This document shows, piece after piece, positions 63,689 through 64,000 of a stretch of DNA of 64,000 nucleotides. The notes under the pieces were generated by a model, which saw only the letters and a list, made by a program, of their open reading frames with translations, ran no database searches and was not told the origin of the DNA. Made by a program: the position numbers and the translations under genes. The DNA comes from Streptomyces sp. 378 (GTDB lineage Bacteria; Actinomycetota; Actinomycetes; Streptomycetales; Streptomycetaceae): the NCBI RefSeq assembly GCF_030124145.1, contig NZ_JASKMS010000003.1, forward strand, positions 124,001-188,000. Reading direction: 5' to 3'. Numbering within the stretch: position 1 is the stretch's first letter; each line of letters opens with the position of its first letter.

Positions 63689-64000
63689 CCCCGGCCCTGC
63701 CCCGCACCGATCGCGGCCGGCTGCTGCTGGTGCTCGCCCTCGCCACGCTGGTGACCGCGTTCACCGCGACCGTGCCCTTGCTGCGCGACTGGTTCGACCT
63801 GCGCGTCTACTACGGCAGCATCGACACCTGGGTCCACCACGGCGGCCGCCTCTACGACTACCGGGTGCCCGGCACGACGTACGGCTTCACCTACCCGCCC
63901 TTCGCCGCGGTCGCCATGCTGCCGATGGCCCTGCTGGGCCTTCACACCGCGATCGCCGCCGCCCTGCTGCTCAATCTGGCCGCCCTGGCCGTGATCCTGC
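63685..64000 (+). CDS. GT87/DUF2029 family mannosyltransferase, cut by window end
   Basis: The 5' part (105 codons) begins MTPALPRTDRGRLLLVLALA and contains WFDLRVYYGSIDTWVHHGG, with the D-x-x-V-Y catalytic-type motif, then YDYRVPGTTYGFTYPPFAA. This is the GT-C start of the alpha-1,2-mannosyltransferase PimE-like family. Its ATG overlaps the preceding stop (ATGA), so it is in one operon with the MptB-like gene. The 3' end lies outside the window. Confidence 0.82.
   Translation, partial: MTPALPRTDRGRLLLVLALATLVTAFTATVPLLRDWFDLRVYYGSIDTWVHHGGRLYDYRVPGTTYGFTYPPFAAVAMLPMALLGLHTAIAAALLLNLAALAVIL

Overview
The window is a high-GC actinobacterial chromosome segment, almost certainly Streptomyces. 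The support is very high GC with strong third-position bias, frequent GTG starts, ATGA/GTGA translational overlaps, several SpoIIE-type PP2C phosphatases, GAF/PAS/ANTAR signalling proteins, and recognisable Streptomyces families (DUF6069, DUF5947, DUF6893, IclR, PucR, SseB). I see no tRNA, rRNA, IS element, phage gene or CRISPR array. Most very long open frames opposite the genes are antisense shadows of GC-rich coding DNA.

Layout. (1) 1-6009: signalling pair, the 3' part of a poly-HAMP hybrid histidine kinase and an ANTAR/GAF/PAS/PP2C phosphatase. (2) 6038-8353: malic enzyme and a small membrane protein, divergent. (3) 8554-23058: a complete island for a high-affinity [NiFe] hydrogenase of the actinobacterial type (group 1h, formerly group 5). 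A rightward operon carries a conserved unknown protein, hhyS, hhyL, a NifU-like protein, a DUF5947 protein, two very small proteins and hypA. A leftward operon carries hypX, a maturation protease, hypB, hypF, hypC, hypD and hypE. The two converge on a strong bidirectional terminator. (4) 23182-29264: three more PP2C phosphatases and an IclR regulator. (5) 29480-33300: paaABCDE for aerobic phenylacetyl-CoA epoxidation, with a TetR-type (PaaR-like) operator. (6) 33584-40990: PucR regulator divergent from an aminotransferase, a large FAD/Fe-S dehydrogenase and a semialdehyde dehydrogenase, a GABA-type catabolic operon. (7) 41016-44099: a P1B-4 metal exporter behind an inverted repeat, an SseB-like protein and a MarR regulator. 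(8) 44171-52271: galactan/beta-galactoside utilisation (LacI repressor, ABC importer, GH42 beta-galactosidase, secreted GH53 galactanase) with two LacI-type operators in the divergent promoter. (9) 52455-56089: ArsR-like regulator, SMP-30-like protein, a fluoride-resistance operon (crcB, DUF190, crcB) preceded by a candidate fluoride riboswitch, and uppP. (10) 56214-61928: FadR-type regulator, asparagine permease, type-II-like asparaginase, aspartase and glutaminase, i.e. an amide/aspartate nitrogen-release module. (11) 62285-end: two polyprenol-dependent glycosyltransferases (the second cut by the window end), preceded by a decayed gene remnant.

How the parts fit. The hydrogenase lacks a Tat signal and has Asp in place of a proximal-cluster Cys, features of the oxygen-tolerant enzymes that scavenge trace H2 in sporulating or starved actinobacteria. 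HypX offers an aerobic source of the active-site CO ligand. The rest of the window is mainly catabolism of aromatic, amine, galactan and amide substrates plus stress signalling, typical of a Streptomyces core/arm transition. The most informative unknowns are the unassigned hydrogenase-operon proteins, especially the 523-residue protein and the 68-residue and 63-residue small proteins.
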